A stretch of 64,000 nt of DNA. It comes from Lachnospiraceae bacterium. Lineage in GTDB: Bacteria > Bacillota > Clostridia > Lachnospirales > Lachnospiraceae. Positions 34,250-43,025 of this stretch are shown in pieces; the stretch's first letter is position 1; the number at the start of each line of letters is the position of its first letter. Under the pieces are notes generated by a model. The model saw only the letters and a program-made list of their open reading frames with translations. It searched no databases and was not told the DNA's origin. The stretch is taken from positions 27,893 through 91,892 of the forward strand of contig JAFTGN010000075.1 in the NCBI GenBank assembly GCA_017457865.1, given 5' to 3'. The position numbers and the translations under genes were made by a program.

Positions 34250-35665
34250 TTATCTGGAACCAACTTTCCCAAAGACAACTGCCACAGTTTTAAACAAAAT
34301 CTTAAAATCTAATGCCAGCGACCAGTTGTCAATATAAGACAAATCCAAACGTACCACTTCCTCAAAATCCTCGATGTCACTTCGTCCGCTGACCTGCCAC
34401 ATCCCTGTGATACCCGGTTTCATCATCAGACGGCGCTTATGGTAGATCTCATACTGGTTGAACTCGTCTACTGTAGGTGGTCTGGTTCCTACCAAACTCA
34501 TATCACCTTTTAATACATTGAAAAACTGTGGAAACTCATCAATGCTGGTGGAACGAATGAATTTGCCAATCTTTGTAATGCGAGGATCATCTGTCATCTT
34601 GAACATCAATCCCTTCATCTCATTCTGCGCCATCAATTCTTTCTTTCGCTCCTCTGCATCCATGTACATAGAGCGCATTTTATAAATGCTGAAAATCTTG
34701 CCATTCCGTCCCACACGCTGCTGCTTGAACAAAATTGGTCCTGGGGATTCCAACTTGATCAGCGGTCCAAAAATCAACAACAGAATGGCAGCGACCACAC
34801 ATCCCACAAGACCGCCTATGATGTCAATCAGACGCTTCACAATCATCTTCTCACTGTCAAAAGATGCAGTGGTAAAGGAAATAACCGGATAACCACCTAC
34901 CATCTCTACCTTCTGGTTAAACTCCTCAAACCCATCAATCAGATTTGCAATGACATGTACTGTCACGCCCATCTTCTCAAACTGCTCGATGTAAGGATGT
35001 AAAGAGTGTCCGGTGCGGTAGGAAATATGGAAAAATACTTCATCCACATGTGCCTGCTTGGCATAATCAAACATGTCCTCATAACTTGCCACTACAGGTA
35101 CACCACAAATTTTTTCTCCCTGCTTGTTGTCATCTACCAGTGCAATATATGTAATCTTATTCTCCCAGTTTCCACTGTTATTGAAATGAGACACCACCTT
35201 CTCTGCGCGGTCATGGGTGGTAATCAGCATCACACAATTGCTGTGTTTGGCATAATATTTACGTAAATATTGTTTCACCCACATACGAATGCCATATCCA
35301 ATCAGCACATTCAAAATCAGTGTAACTGCAAATACACTTCTGGAAAACTGTGCAGATGTCTTCGTTAAATACAATACAAATGTCAGTAACACTGCCAAGA
35401 CAATATTATACTTAATCACATTTAGCAGTTCTTCTATTGCAGAGCGCTGCAAAAAATATGCGTTTAAGCTGAAAATAAAGAAAATCAGCATGAATGTCAC
35501 CAGCAGAAATCCCAGGTTGATGATCAGATTTCTATGGGTATAGCTCCATAGTTTCCCTACAAACCGCAACCCCAGATAGGATCCCATTAAGTAACTAATA
35601 AATAAACTTACAATATCTGCCAGGCACACCACAAGATTGACATATTTTTCTTTTCTCTGTACCAT
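34250..35665 (-). CDS. Polyprenyl-phosphate sugar-1-phosphate transferase (WbaP/EpsL-type)
   Basis: A 471-residue polyisoprenyl-phosphate hexose-1-phosphate transferase. It has four N-terminal membrane helices, a Rossmann-like middle region (VMLITTHDRAEKVV), a fifth helix (about 285-310) and the catalytic C-terminal domain. Landmarks there are ILFKQQRVGRNGKIFSIYKMRSM, STSIDEFPQFFNVLKGDMSLVGTRPP and MMKPGITGMWQVSGRSDIEDFEE. Such enzymes start glycopolymer repeat-unit assembly by loading the first sugar phosphate onto undecaprenyl phosphate. TGGAGGT precedes the ATG at 35665. It fits with LCP, TagGH and nucleotidyltransferase genes nearby. The sugar is not predictable. Confidence 0.94.
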   Translation of the reverse strand: MVQRKEKYVNLVVCLADIVSLFISYLMGSYLGLRFVGKLWSYTHRNLIINLGFLLVTFMLIFFIFSLNAYFLQRSAIEELLNVIKYNIVLAVLLTFVLYLTKTSAQFSRSVFAVTLILNVLIGYGIRMWVKQYLRKYYAKHSNCVMLITTHDRAEKVVSHFNNSGNWENKITYIALVDDNKQGEKICGVPVVASYEDMFDYAKQAHVDEVFFHISYRTGHSLHPYIEQFEKMGVTVHVIANLIDGFEEFNQKVEMVGGYPVISFTTASFDSEKMIVKRLIDIIGGLVGCVVAAILLLIFGPLIKLESPGPILFKQQRVGRNGKIFSIYKMRSMYMDAEERKKELMAQNEMKGLMFKMTDDPRITKIGKFIRSTSIDEFPQFFNVLKGDMSLVGTRPPTVDEFNQYEIYHKRRLMMKPGITGMWQVSGRSDIEDFEEVVRLDLSYIDNWSLALDFKILFKTVAVVFGKVGSR

Positions 35666-35752
35666 TGCGGACCTCCATCTCTTGAACAAGAATCAAAAAC
35701 AGCGGTATACGCAAAAAAACGTAGATTTACCCCTGCATTAAATCTCCCTTAG

Positions 35753-35781
35753 ATTATACTATCAAATTTCGCAATATTCAA
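35753..35781 (-). promoter_or_regulatory. Promoter for the sugar transferase gene
   Basis: Minus strand TTGAAT, 17-base spacer, perfect TATAAT, about 88 bases before the start. Confidence 0.75.
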
Positions 35782-35826
35782 CCCATTTATAAAAATTGTA
35801 AAAAAAACATAAATTTTCTAATTTTT

Positions 35827-35847
35827 ATGTACAGTAATGTACAGTAT
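35827..35847. promoter_or_regulatory. Tandem ATGTACAGTA repeats between divergent promoters
   Basis: ATGTACAGTA occurs twice without a gap, giving two self-complementary TGTACA cores ten bases apart, that is, one helical turn. The position between the divergent sugar transferase and aroC promoters suits an operator. The regulator is unknown. Confidence 0.45.
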
Positions 35848-35921
35848 TTGACAAACCGGAATCGAATTCTGTAACGGAATTTTTTCATATAATAAGGTTT
35901 TCTTATCACACAAGAAACTAT

Positions 35922-35950
35922 TTGTATTTTCTGTCACTGTCCTTTATAAT
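35922..35950 (+). promoter_or_regulatory. Promoter for aroC
   Basis: TTGTAT, 17-base spacer, perfect TATAAT, 31 bases before the aroC start, giving a leader of about 24 nt. Confidence 0.75.
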
Positions 35951-35981
35951 GTGTATTAGTAAAACAGAATGGAGGATTACT

Positions 35982-37076
35982 ATGTCAGGTTCATCTTTTG
36001 GCACTATTTTTCGTATGACCACCTGGGGAGAATCTCATGGACCAGGAATCGGTGTAGTGGTAGACGGCTGTCCTGCCGGACTCCCTTTGACAAAAGAAGA
36101 CATTCAGCAACAGTTAAACCGCAGAAGACCAGGTCAAAACCGTTTCACCACTGCCCGTCAGGAGGGAGATGAAGTGGAGATTCTTTCCGGTGTATTTGAA
36201 GGCAAGACTACAGGTACCCCTATTTCAATGGAAGTACATAATACCAATCAGCGTTCCAAAGACTATTCCGAGATTGCTTCCTATTACCGTCCCGGACATG
36301 CAGATTATACCTTTGATGCCAAGTATGGATTCCGTGACTACACCGGAGGCGGACGTTCCTCTGCCCGGGAAACCATTGGCCGAGTGGCCGCTGGTGCCAT
36401 TGCCATGAAATTGCTTTCTTCCTTAGGAATTGAAATTACCGGTTATGCCAAAGAAATCGGTGGTATTATAGCAGAAAATTTTGACAAGACACAGATTGAA
36501 CAAAATCCATTTCGGATGCCGGATGCAGCCGCTGCAACAAAAGTAGAAGCTTACTTGCAGCAGAAAATCGCGGAACAGGATTCAGTAGGCGGTATTATTG
36601 AATGTGTGGTGACCGGCATGCCATCCGGACTTGGTGATCCTGTATTTGAAAAGCTGGATGCCAACCTGGCAAAGGCCATGTTTTCCATCGGAGCCGTGAA
36701 GGGATTTGAAATTGGAGATGGGTTTGCTGTCGCAAAGGCCTGTGGCAGCACCAACAATGATGCCTTTTGTATGAAGGACGGACAAATTGTCAAAAAAACC
36801 AACCATGCAGGGGGAATTTTAGGCGGTATCAGTGATGGCAGTCCAATCATATTGCGGGCAGCGATCAAACCTACTCCATCCATTGCCTCTACCCAGCAAA
36901 CAGTGAATCGCTTTGGTGAAGAAATTGACATCCACATCAAAGGCCGCCACGACCCCATTATTGTACCACGTGCTGTCGTGGTTGTAGAAGCAATGGCAGC
37001 TGTGACCATTGCCGATGCACTGCTGATGAATATGACCAGCCGACTGGATAGCGTGCAAAACTTTTATTTACCGTAA
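35982..37076 (+). CDS. aroC: Chorismate synthase
   Basis: AroC makes chorismate from EPSP with reduced FMN, the last step of the shikimate pathway. The 364-residue product has the three signatures: TTWGESHGPGIGVVVDGCPAG near the start, GGGRSSARETIGRVAAGA in the middle, and RHDPIIVPRAVVVVEAMAA near the end. The ATG at 35982 has TGGAGG upstream; the longer frame overlaps the promoter and is rejected. Other aro genes are not in the window. A bidirectional terminator at 37105-37157 follows. Confidence 0.98.
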   Translation: MSGSSFGTIFRMTTWGESHGPGIGVVVDGCPAGLPLTKEDIQQQLNRRRPGQNRFTTARQEGDEVEILSGVFEGKTTGTPISMEVHNTNQRSKDYSEIASYYRPGHADYTFDAKYGFRDYTGGGRSSARETIGRVAAGAIAMKLLSSLGIEITGYAKEIGGIIAENFDKTQIEQNPFRMPDAAAATKVEAYLQQKIAEQDSVGGIIECVVTGMPSGLGDPVFEKLDANLAKAMFSIGAVKGFEIGDGFAVAKACGSTNNDAFCMKDGQIVKKTNHAGGILGGISDGSPIILRAAIKPTPSIASTQQTVNRFGEEIDIHIKGRHDPIIVPRAVVVVEAMAAVTIADALLMNMTSRLDSVQNFYLP

Positions 37077-37104
37077 CCGTTTAGTTTCCTCAAAGTTACG
37101 GACA

Positions 37105-37157
37105 AAAATCCCCATAAAGCAGATAGGCAGTCAAAGCATCTGCTTTATGGGGATTTT
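37105..37157. terminator. Perfect 20-bp-stem bidirectional terminator
   Basis: A 20-bp inverted repeat (37105-37124 with 37138-37157), beginning AAAATCCCCATAAAG, loop of 13, with T-runs on both strands. It separates convergent aroC and the small membrane protein gene. Confidence 0.95.
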
Positions 37158-37172
37158 ATGTGTGTTAATTTT

Positions 37173-37406
37173 TCATTTCTCCGAAAAGAATTCGGCTGAC
37201 TCTTCCTCTATCTCAATAGACTCCAATTGCTCTGTGTTTCTCCCTTTCTCCCGGTACATACGAATGCCAAACTGGATGCCCAAGCCTACCAGAATAAGCA
37301 ATAGAATCGCCAGCACTGCCGGCACACCATATAACACAATCAAAAGAGGCAGCGCAATACTTTCTCTTACAACAACGATGGCATTTGTCTGTTTTCCTGC
37401 TTTCAT
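37173..37406 (-). CDS. Small single-pass membrane protein, unknown function
   Basis: A 77-residue protein with one long hydrophobic segment (about 17-47: ALPLLIVLYGVPAVLAILLL) and an acidic tail (EQLESIEIEEESAEFFSEK). TGGAGG lies five bases before the ATG at 37406. No family is recognised. It stands alone between the aroC terminator and the degV promoter region; 37407-37702 otherwise holds only AT-rich sequence and that promoter. Confidence 0.65.
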   Translation of the reverse strand: MKAGKQTNAIVVVRESIALPLLIVLYGVPAVLAILLLILVGLGIQFGIRMYREKGRNTEQLESIEIEEESAEFFSEK

Positions 37407-37603
37407 CCGTACCTCCAAAACTACTCTATTAATGTGTGAAAAATCATCTTTTTATATAACCACTCTGTACATTCACAGTTACTCTTTTCTACTATTTTTA
37501 TTATAGCAATCCTACCGATATTTGCAATCTTTTTCTGAATCGACATACAACATTCTTACACGGTTTTAAAAACCACTTATCATACTTGTCACATTGTTTT
37601 TAG

Positions 37604-37632
37604 TTGCATTTTAAAAGAATTTATAGTATAAT
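37604..37632 (+). promoter_or_regulatory. Promoter for degV
   Basis: TTGCAT, 17-base spacer, perfect TATAAT, about 70 bases before the start. Confidence 0.75.
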
Positions 37633-37702
37633 AATCAGGTGGACTTTGTCTATATCATATTGAACGCATATTTATTTTTCATACACAAGGAGGATCATTA
37701 CT

Positions 37703-38572
37703 ATGTCAAAACCTTTTTTGCTTTCTACAGAATCTACCGCTGATCTGCCAGAGTCTTTTACCACTGCGCATCAGATTATCATACACCCTTTGTATTATAT
37801 CATGAATGGCATTACCTACGGGCAGGATGAGCCATTCTTAGATCCTGCAGACTTTTATCAGAGGCTGAAAAACGGCAGTATGCCCACCACCAGCGCTTCC
37901 AATCCAGAAGCCATCCGGGAACAGATGACAGAGGCTGTGAAGGCAGGCTATGACATTCTGCACATCGCCTTCTCCTCCGGTTTGAGCAGCAGTTACCAGA
38001 ACACACTGATCGCAGTGGAGGATGTCCTTGCGGAATATCCGGATGCCAAAATCACCGTGATTGATTCCCTTGCAGCATCTGCTGGTCAGGGATTGGTGGT
38101 ACACAAAGCCGTTACCATGAAGGAAGCAGGCAAATCTATGGACGAAATTGCAGATTATTTATTGGAAAATCGTCTTCATTTCATTCACTCCTTTACCGTA
38201 GATGACCTGTTCCATCTATATCGGGGCGGCAGACTTTCCAAAACGACTGCCATCTTAGGCTCTGCTTTAAAAATCAAACCTTTGCTACATGTAGATGAGG
38301 AAGGCCATCTGATCAACATCGGCAAAGTGCGCAACCGTCAGAAGGTGTTAAATACCATGGCAGAAAAGATGAAGGACAATATGGAAGGCTATGAGCAGGA
38401 TGTCATCTATATCTCCCACTCCAACTGTTATGAGGATGCCAAATATCTGGCTGACCGGATCACTGCATTGTATGGTCTGGACAATATCATCATCACAGAC
38501 ATCTGCCCGACCATCGGTTCTCACACCGGTACCGGATGTGTGGCATTGTTCTATATGGGACAGGCACGTTAA
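37703..38572 (+). CDS. degV: DegV family fatty-acid-binding protein
   Basis: DegV/FakB proteins bind a fatty acid and in the Fak system present it to the FakA kinase for phosphorylation. The 289-residue product has STESTADLPESF at the start, the binding-site segments TTSASNPEA and FSSGLSSSYQN, VIDSLAASAGQGLVV, YRGGRLSKTTA and the C-terminal PTIGSHTGTGCVALFYMG. It is full length. AAGGAGG precedes the ATG. fakA is not in the window; Clostridia usually carry several DegV copies that differ in acyl preference. Confidence 0.95.
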   Translation: MSKPFLLSTESTADLPESFTTAHQIIIHPLYYIMNGITYGQDEPFLDPADFYQRLKNGSMPTTSASNPEAIREQMTEAVKAGYDILHIAFSSGLSSSYQNTLIAVEDVLAEYPDAKITVIDSLAASAGQGLVVHKAVTMKEAGKSMDEIADYLLENRLHFIHSFTVDDLFHLYRGGRLSKTTAILGSALKIKPLLHVDEEGHLINIGKVRNRQKVLNTMAEKMKDNMEGYEQDVIYISHSNCYEDAKYLADRITALYGLDNIIITDICPTIGSHTGTGCVALFYMGQAR

Positions 38573-38612
38573 GTTTCTTTATTTATAATTAAAAATAGTA
38601 TCAAATATATCA

Positions 38613-38655
38613 CAGGCAGAAGGGGCACACAAGTCAACCTTTTGCCTGAATTTTT
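38613..38655 (+). terminator. Terminator after degV
   Basis: CAGGCAGAAGG / CCTTTTGCCTG with a 14-base loop followed by AATTTTTG. The rest of the gap up to 38839 shows no gene or known RNA. Confidence 0.75.
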
Positions 38656-38839
38656 GAAGCAAAGCAGGGCTGCCACAGCCAATTGCTACCTGCAAAGCTA
38701 CATTTGCTGTAATCTACTTCCTTTTGCGCTTGGATTATTTCAGAAAAATCAAATAAGATAGGTATAATTCCAAAAACAGCCTTCTCATTATTTGTAAAGG
38801 CATATAAAACATTGAATTAAAATTAGAAAAGGAGATTCT

Positions 38840-39061
38840 ATGAAAAATTTGAGAAAAATTCTTGCCATCGCCGGTCTGGCTGTCATTGCCCTGTTATATA
38901 TTCTATGCATTGTATTTGCCTGCATCGGAAGTGAACTGACCCAGAAGCTGCTGCTCCTCACCATTATGCTGACCATCCTGCTTCCCATCATCATCCATTT
39001 CATCAGTGTGGGCATCAAAAACACTGAGACCGCACTAGGCGAAGAAGGGGAAGAGGAATAA
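38840..39061 (+). CDS. Small two-helix membrane protein, unknown function
   Basis: A 73-residue protein with two hydrophobic segments (about 7-29 and 37-58) and an acidic end (GEEGEEE). AAAAGGAG precedes the ATG with good spacing. No family is recognised. Its stop codon overlaps the outer arm of PAL-4, whose A/T-rich base would end its transcript. The downstream gene, purA, is convergent. Confidence 0.7.
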   Translation: MKNLRKILAIAGLAVIALLYILCIVFACIGSELTQKLLLLTIMLTILLPIIIHFISVGIKNTETALGEEGEEE

Positions 39062-39286
39062 AAAAATCACAGAACTACGATGCAGTGTTTGAAATGATGA
39101 CTACGTGCGCAACATGTCTATCGAAGGCACGCTCTCGCTTCGGTGAAAATGTAGCGGATACTAAGTAATTCTGCGACATAAAGTCTCAGAATTACAAGTA
39201 CCGACATTTTCAAGAGCCTTCTTAAGACATGTTTGCCTTACTTGTCATCATATTCAAATAAGCGAATGATAGTTCTGTGATTTTTT
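39061..39286 (+). repeat. PAL-4: palindromic repeat with terminator-like outer stem
   Basis: The core carries CGCAACATGTCTATCGAAGG, CACGCTCTCGCTTCGG, TAGCGGATACTAA, apical stem GTAATTCTG / CAGAATTAC and AAGTACCGACATTTTCA. The outermost arms (39061-39077 with 39270-39286) pair perfectly over 17 bp and end in TTTTTT. This copy fills the gap between two convergent genes and could terminate both. Confidence 0.9.
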
Positions 39287-39299
39287 ATAATCCTTTATA

Positions 39300-40577
39300 C
39301 TACGCTCTTGTAATGATCTCGTCACGTCCCGGTCCGTTGCTGACATACTTGATCGGTACGCCGATTTCTTTCTCAATAAACTCTACGTAATCACGGCATG
39401 CCTGTGGCAGCTCGTCGTAATTCTTGATGCCACGGATGTCACACTTCCAGCCTGGCAGTTTCTTCCATACCGGCTTTGCCTTTTCCAAGATGGTGGTCAC
39501 AGGGAAATCCGTGGTCACTTCCCCATCAATTTCATAGCCTACACATACCGGAATCTCGTCCAGATATCCCAGTGCATCCAGCACAGTCAAAGCAACCTCT
39601 GTAGCACCCTGTACACGGCAGCCATATCTGGTGGCAACCAGATCGATCCAGCCTACACGTCTTGGACGGCCTGTGGTGGCACCATACTCACCCTTATCAC
39701 CGCCCCGCTTTCTCAATTCCTCTGCCTCGTCACCGAAGATCTCACTGACAAATGCACCTGCACCTACTGCGGAAGAATATGCCTTTACCACAGTGGTAAT
39801 CTGCTTGATCTCATATGGCGGTACCCCTGCACCGATGGCACCATACGCTGCCAGCGTAGAGGAAGAAGTCACCATTGGATAAATGCCGTGATCCGGATCC
39901 TTCATGGAGCCAAGCTGTCCTTCTAACAGGACAGTCTTTCCTTCTGCAATAGCATCATGAAGATACTTAGAAGTATCACACACATATGGCATGATCAATT
40001 TCTTATACTCTAACAGTGTCTGGAACATTTCTTCCGGATCGATGGTTGGCTTATGATATAAATGCTCTAACAAGCAGTTCTTTGTCTCCATGACACGATA
40101 CACCTTTTCCTTTAAGGCTTCCTCATCATATAACTCTCCGATCTGGAATCCAATCTTGGCATATTTATCAGAATAAAACGGTGCAATACCGGACTTGGTA
40201 GAACCAAAGGACTTTCCTCCCAGACGTTCCTCCTCGTATGCATCAAATAAAATATGATACGGCATGAGAATCTGTGCACGGTTGGAAACCAGAATCTTTG
40301 GCTTAGGCACACCTGCCTCTACAATAGAATTCAGTTCCTTAATAAAATAAGGAATATTAAATGCTACACCATTGCCGATAATGCAAGTTGTATGATCATA
40401 AAAGATTCCGGAGGGAAGCAGATGCAATGCGAAACGGCCATATTCATTGATGATCGTATGTCCTGCATTGGCTCCTCCCTGGAAGCGAACAATAATGTCT
40501 GAATCCTGTGCCAGTACATCTGTGATCTTACCTTTACCTTCGTCACCCCAGTTGGCTCCGACGATTGCTCTTACCAT
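39300..40577 (-). CDS. purA: Adenylosuccinate synthetase
   Basis: PurA joins IMP and aspartate using GTP, the first committed step to AMP. The 425-residue product starts VRAIVGANWGDEGKGKITD, the GTP-binding P-loop with catalytic Asp, followed by the GGANAGHTI His. FGSTKSGIAPFYSDKYAK and the GATTGRPRRVGW block (substrate and GTP contacts) are present, as is the C-terminal KYVSNGPGRDEII. AGGAGGA precedes the ATG. The promoter at 40662-40690 gives a leader with two small hairpins. It lies several kilobases from purB/purF/purC and is transcribed on its own. Confidence 0.99.
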   Translation of the reverse strand: MVRAIVGANWGDEGKGKITDVLAQDSDIIVRFQGGANAGHTIINEYGRFALHLLPSGIFYDHTTCIIGNGVAFNIPYFIKELNSIVEAGVPKPKILVSNRAQILMPYHILFDAYEEERLGGKSFGSTKSGIAPFYSDKYAKIGFQIGELYDEEALKEKVYRVMETKNCLLEHLYHKPTIDPEEMFQTLLEYKKLIMPYVCDTSKYLHDAIAEGKTVLLEGQLGSMKDPDHGIYPMVTSSSTLAAYGAIGAGVPPYEIKQITTVVKAYSSAVGAGAFVSEIFGDEAEELRKRGGDKGEYGATTGRPRRVGWIDLVATRYGCRVQGATEVALTVLDALGYLDEIPVCVGYEIDGEVTTDFPVTTILEKAKPVWKKLPGWKCDIRGIKNYDELPQACRDYVEFIEKEIGVPIKYVSNGPGRDEIITRA

Positions 40578-40661
40578 ATTGTTATATCCTCCTGTAAATC
40601 ATGACTTGTAAAAGTCAGCAAACTCCTATGGAGGCATTTCCCTGCCTCACATCCATCCCTT

Positions 40662-40690
40662 AGTATATATGAATCAGGAAGGAAAATCAA
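40662..40690 (-). promoter_or_regulatory. Promoter for purA
   Basis: Minus strand TTGATT, 17-base spacer, TATACT. The leader of about 80 nt includes a GAGGCA / TGCCTC hairpin and a GACTT / AAGTC hairpin; no T-run follows, so it is not a clear attenuator. Confidence 0.65.
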
Positions 40691-40739
40691 TATATTTTTC
40701 ATTTTTCTGACCAGTTGATGACATTTCGTAATCGCTCTC

Positions 40740-40769
40740 TTGCGCTGGGATAACGGACTATGTTATAAT
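40740..40769 (+). promoter_or_regulatory. Promoter for the hydrogenase gene
   Basis: TTGCGC, 18-base spacer, perfect TATAAT, 24 bases before the start codon. Confidence 0.6.
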
Positions 40770-40793
40770 ATCCCGTGAAAAGGAGAGAACGCT

Positions 40794-42311
40794 ATGAGAG
40801 GTATTTATTCAAACAAAACAGAAATCCGACATAAAGTATTCACAGAAATCGCCCGTATGGCGTTTGAGGGGGGAGATTTCAACCGCATTGAAGATCTGCC
40901 CTACAAAATTGTACCCGGTGAAATCGGAAAATATTACGACAATATCTTCCTGGAACGGGCCATTGTAGGGGAGCGGCTCAGAGCCACCATCGGTCTGCCG
41001 ATCCGTAAGGTATCCGAGCATGCACCTCTGTCTGATGGGATTGATGCCAGTGCCATTGATGAGAAATATTACGATCCACCATTGATCAACATCATCAAGT
41101 TCGCCTGTCATGCCTGTCCGGAAAAGCGTGTGTTCGTCACCAATGGCTGCCAAGGTTGTCTGGAACATCCCTGTGTGGAAGTCTGTCCCAAGGATGCCAT
41201 ACATATGGTACAGGGACATTCTGTGATTGACCAGGAGAAATGTATCAAGTGCGGCAAGTGCTTAAATGCCTGTCCCTATCATGCCATCATCAAGCAGGAA
41301 CGTCCCTGTGCAACCGCATGTGGCATGAAAGCCATCAAATCGGATGAATACGGCAGAGCAGATATTGATTATGACCAATGTGTATCCTGCGGTATGTGTC
41401 TGGTCAGTTGTCCCTTCAGTGCCATTGTGGACAAAAGTCAGATTTTCCAGACTGTCCTTGCCCTCAAAAGTGACACCCCTATTTACGCTGCCATTGCACC
41501 TTCTTTCATCCGCCAGTTCGGTGATCAGGTTTCCCCTGAAATGGTACGGGCGGCTTTGAAGAAAATCGGATTTGCTGATATGGTAGAAGTCGCCATCGGT
41601 GCCGATTTGTGTGCCATTCAGGAAGCAGAAGATTTTATGAAGGAAGTACCGGAGCACCAGCCATGGATGGGTACCTCCTGCTGTCCTGCCTGGTCTGTGA
41701 TGGCAAAAAAGACATTCCCTCAGTTTGCCAGTTACATCTCTATGTCACTGACTCCTATGGTACTGACTGCCCGTATGATCAAGCAACAGCATCCGGAGTG
41801 CAAAGTGGTCTTCATCGGTCCCTGTGCGGCAAAGAAACTGGAAGCCAGCCGCCGCAGTGTCCGCAGTGATGTGGATTTCGTATTGACATTTGAAGAAATG
41901 ATGGGAATTTTTGATGCCAAAGACATTGACTTCCAGTCACTTGAAACAGAAGAGCCACTGCAAACCTCCAGTGCGCTGGGCAAAGGTTTTGCGGCCAGCG
42001 GTGGTGTGGCAGATGCTGTGGTCAGCGTCATCAAACAACGCTACCCGGACAAAGAAGTACTGACTGTCAAAGCAGAAGGATTAGAGGAATGTAAAAAGAT
42101 GCTTGCAATTGCCCGTTCCGGTAAGTATAATGGATATCTGTTAGAGGGTATGGCATGTCCCGGTGGCTGTATCGGTGGTGCTGGTGTATTATCTGATGTG
42201 AAGAAAGCCGCCACTAATCTGGAAAAGGACAAAGCACGTTCTACTCTGCACGAACCTACCGAGACAGAATTTCTGGATTATCTGGAACTGATCACGGAAG
42301 AGGACAAATAA
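40794..42311 (+). CDS. Monomeric [FeFe] hydrogenase, group B type
   Basis: A 505-residue protein with a Cys-rich N-terminal half and an H-cluster domain. Iron-sulfur motifs include Cys105/108, Cys119/122/127/131, CIKCGKCLNACP (150-161) and CVSCGMCLVSCP (196-207). H-cluster motifs are TSCCPAW (294-300, L1), IGPCAAKKLE (341-350, L2) and EGMACPGGCIGGAG (451-464, L3). The GPCAAKK form of L2 and the N-terminal layout fit group B, found in many gut Clostridia. H2 evolution or sensing is possible; group B is poorly characterised. GAGAGA and AAAAGGAG lie upstream. No hydEFG maturases are in the window. The ECF-like gene follows after 59 bases. Confidence 0.93.
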   Translation: MRGIYSNKTEIRHKVFTEIARMAFEGGDFNRIEDLPYKIVPGEIGKYYDNIFLERAIVGERLRATIGLPIRKVSEHAPLSDGIDASAIDEKYYDPPLINIIKFACHACPEKRVFVTNGCQGCLEHPCVEVCPKDAIHMVQGHSVIDQEKCIKCGKCLNACPYHAIIKQERPCATACGMKAIKSDEYGRADIDYDQCVSCGMCLVSCPFSAIVDKSQIFQTVLALKSDTPIYAAIAPSFIRQFGDQVSPEMVRAALKKIGFADMVEVAIGADLCAIQEAEDFMKEVPEHQPWMGTSCCPAWSVMAKKTFPQFASYISMSLTPMVLTARMIKQQHPECKVVFIGPCAAKKLEASRRSVRSDVDFVLTFEEMMGIFDAKDIDFQSLETEEPLQTSSALGKGFAASGGVADAVVSVIKQRYPDKEVLTVKAEGLEECKKMLAIARSGKYNGYLLEGMACPGGCIGGAGVLSDVKKAATNLEKDKARSTLHEPTETEFLDYLELITEEDK

Positions 42312-42370
42312 TATTCTGAAAGCAACAACTTTTGGAAATTATATTTTACATCAAAGGAGACAACTTGATT

Positions 42371-42916
42371 ATGAACACAAAAACCAAACAACTGACCATC
42401 GCCGCTATGATGCTGGCAATTTGTATTGTATCCCAGTTTTTCAAAAACACATCTGTTTACTTTACAGGTTCCATCGTCAATGCTGCATTGATTATCACTG
42501 CCCTGTCCTGTGGGCTTGGTTACGGGCTGATCCTGGCAATCATCACACCGATCACCGCGTTTTTGATCACCGGCGCACCCATCATTGCTGCCTGCCCGCT
42601 CATCATGCCCTGCATTATGCTTGGTAATGCAGTGATTGTATTTTTCGCCTGGGTGGTACGAGGACAGAAAAGTCCGGTGGCACTGCCCATCAGTCTGGCA
42701 ATCGGTTCTGTGGCAAAAGCCGCAGTCATGGCTCTGACCATTCTGGCAGTGGTCATCCCGGTATTTGGTACCAATTTAAAAGAACCACAGATTGCAGCAG
42801 CAAGAACCGTGTACTCTGTGACCCAGCTGATTACAGCATTGATCGGTTCTGTACTGGCATATATCATCTGGTATGCACTGCGAAAAGCATTGCAGAGTGA
42901 TCCTGAATTACGTTAG
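42371..42916 (+). CDS. ECF-transporter S-component-like membrane protein
   Basis: A 181-residue protein with about five or six hydrophobic segments: LTIAAMMLAICIVSQFF at the start, VNAALIITALSCGLGYGLILAI, PITAFLIT, and a final VTQLITALIGSVLAYIIWYAL. Size and TM spacing match substrate-capture (S) components of energy-coupling factor transporters. The vitamin or metal taken up cannot be read from it. The ATG at 42371 has AAAGGAG eleven bases upstream, a longish but usable spacing. EcfA/EcfT genes are not adjacent, as expected for group II ECF systems. The terminator at 42924-42963 follows. Confidence 0.78.
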   Translation: MNTKTKQLTIAAMMLAICIVSQFFKNTSVYFTGSIVNAALIITALSCGLGYGLILAIITPITAFLITGAPIIAACPLIMPCIMLGNAVIVFFAWVVRGQKSPVALPISLAIGSVAKAAVMALTILAVVIPVFGTNLKEPQIAAARTVYSVTQLITALIGSVLAYIIWYALRKALQSDPELR

Positions 42917-42923
42917 AATTTGC

Positions 42924-42963
42924 AAAAACTGGTATTGAAAGCATGCCTTCAATACCAGTTTTT
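42924..42963. terminator. Bidirectional terminator after the ECF-like gene
   Basis: AAAAACTGGTATTGAA and TTCAATACCAGTTTTT form a perfect 16-bp stem with an eight-base loop and T-runs on both strands, between convergent genes. Confidence 0.95.
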
Positions 42964-43025
42964 ATGCAAACTATGCAAATATTTTGAGTCTGAGTTAAAT
43001 TGACTCAGTGCAAATCTTTGCAGAA

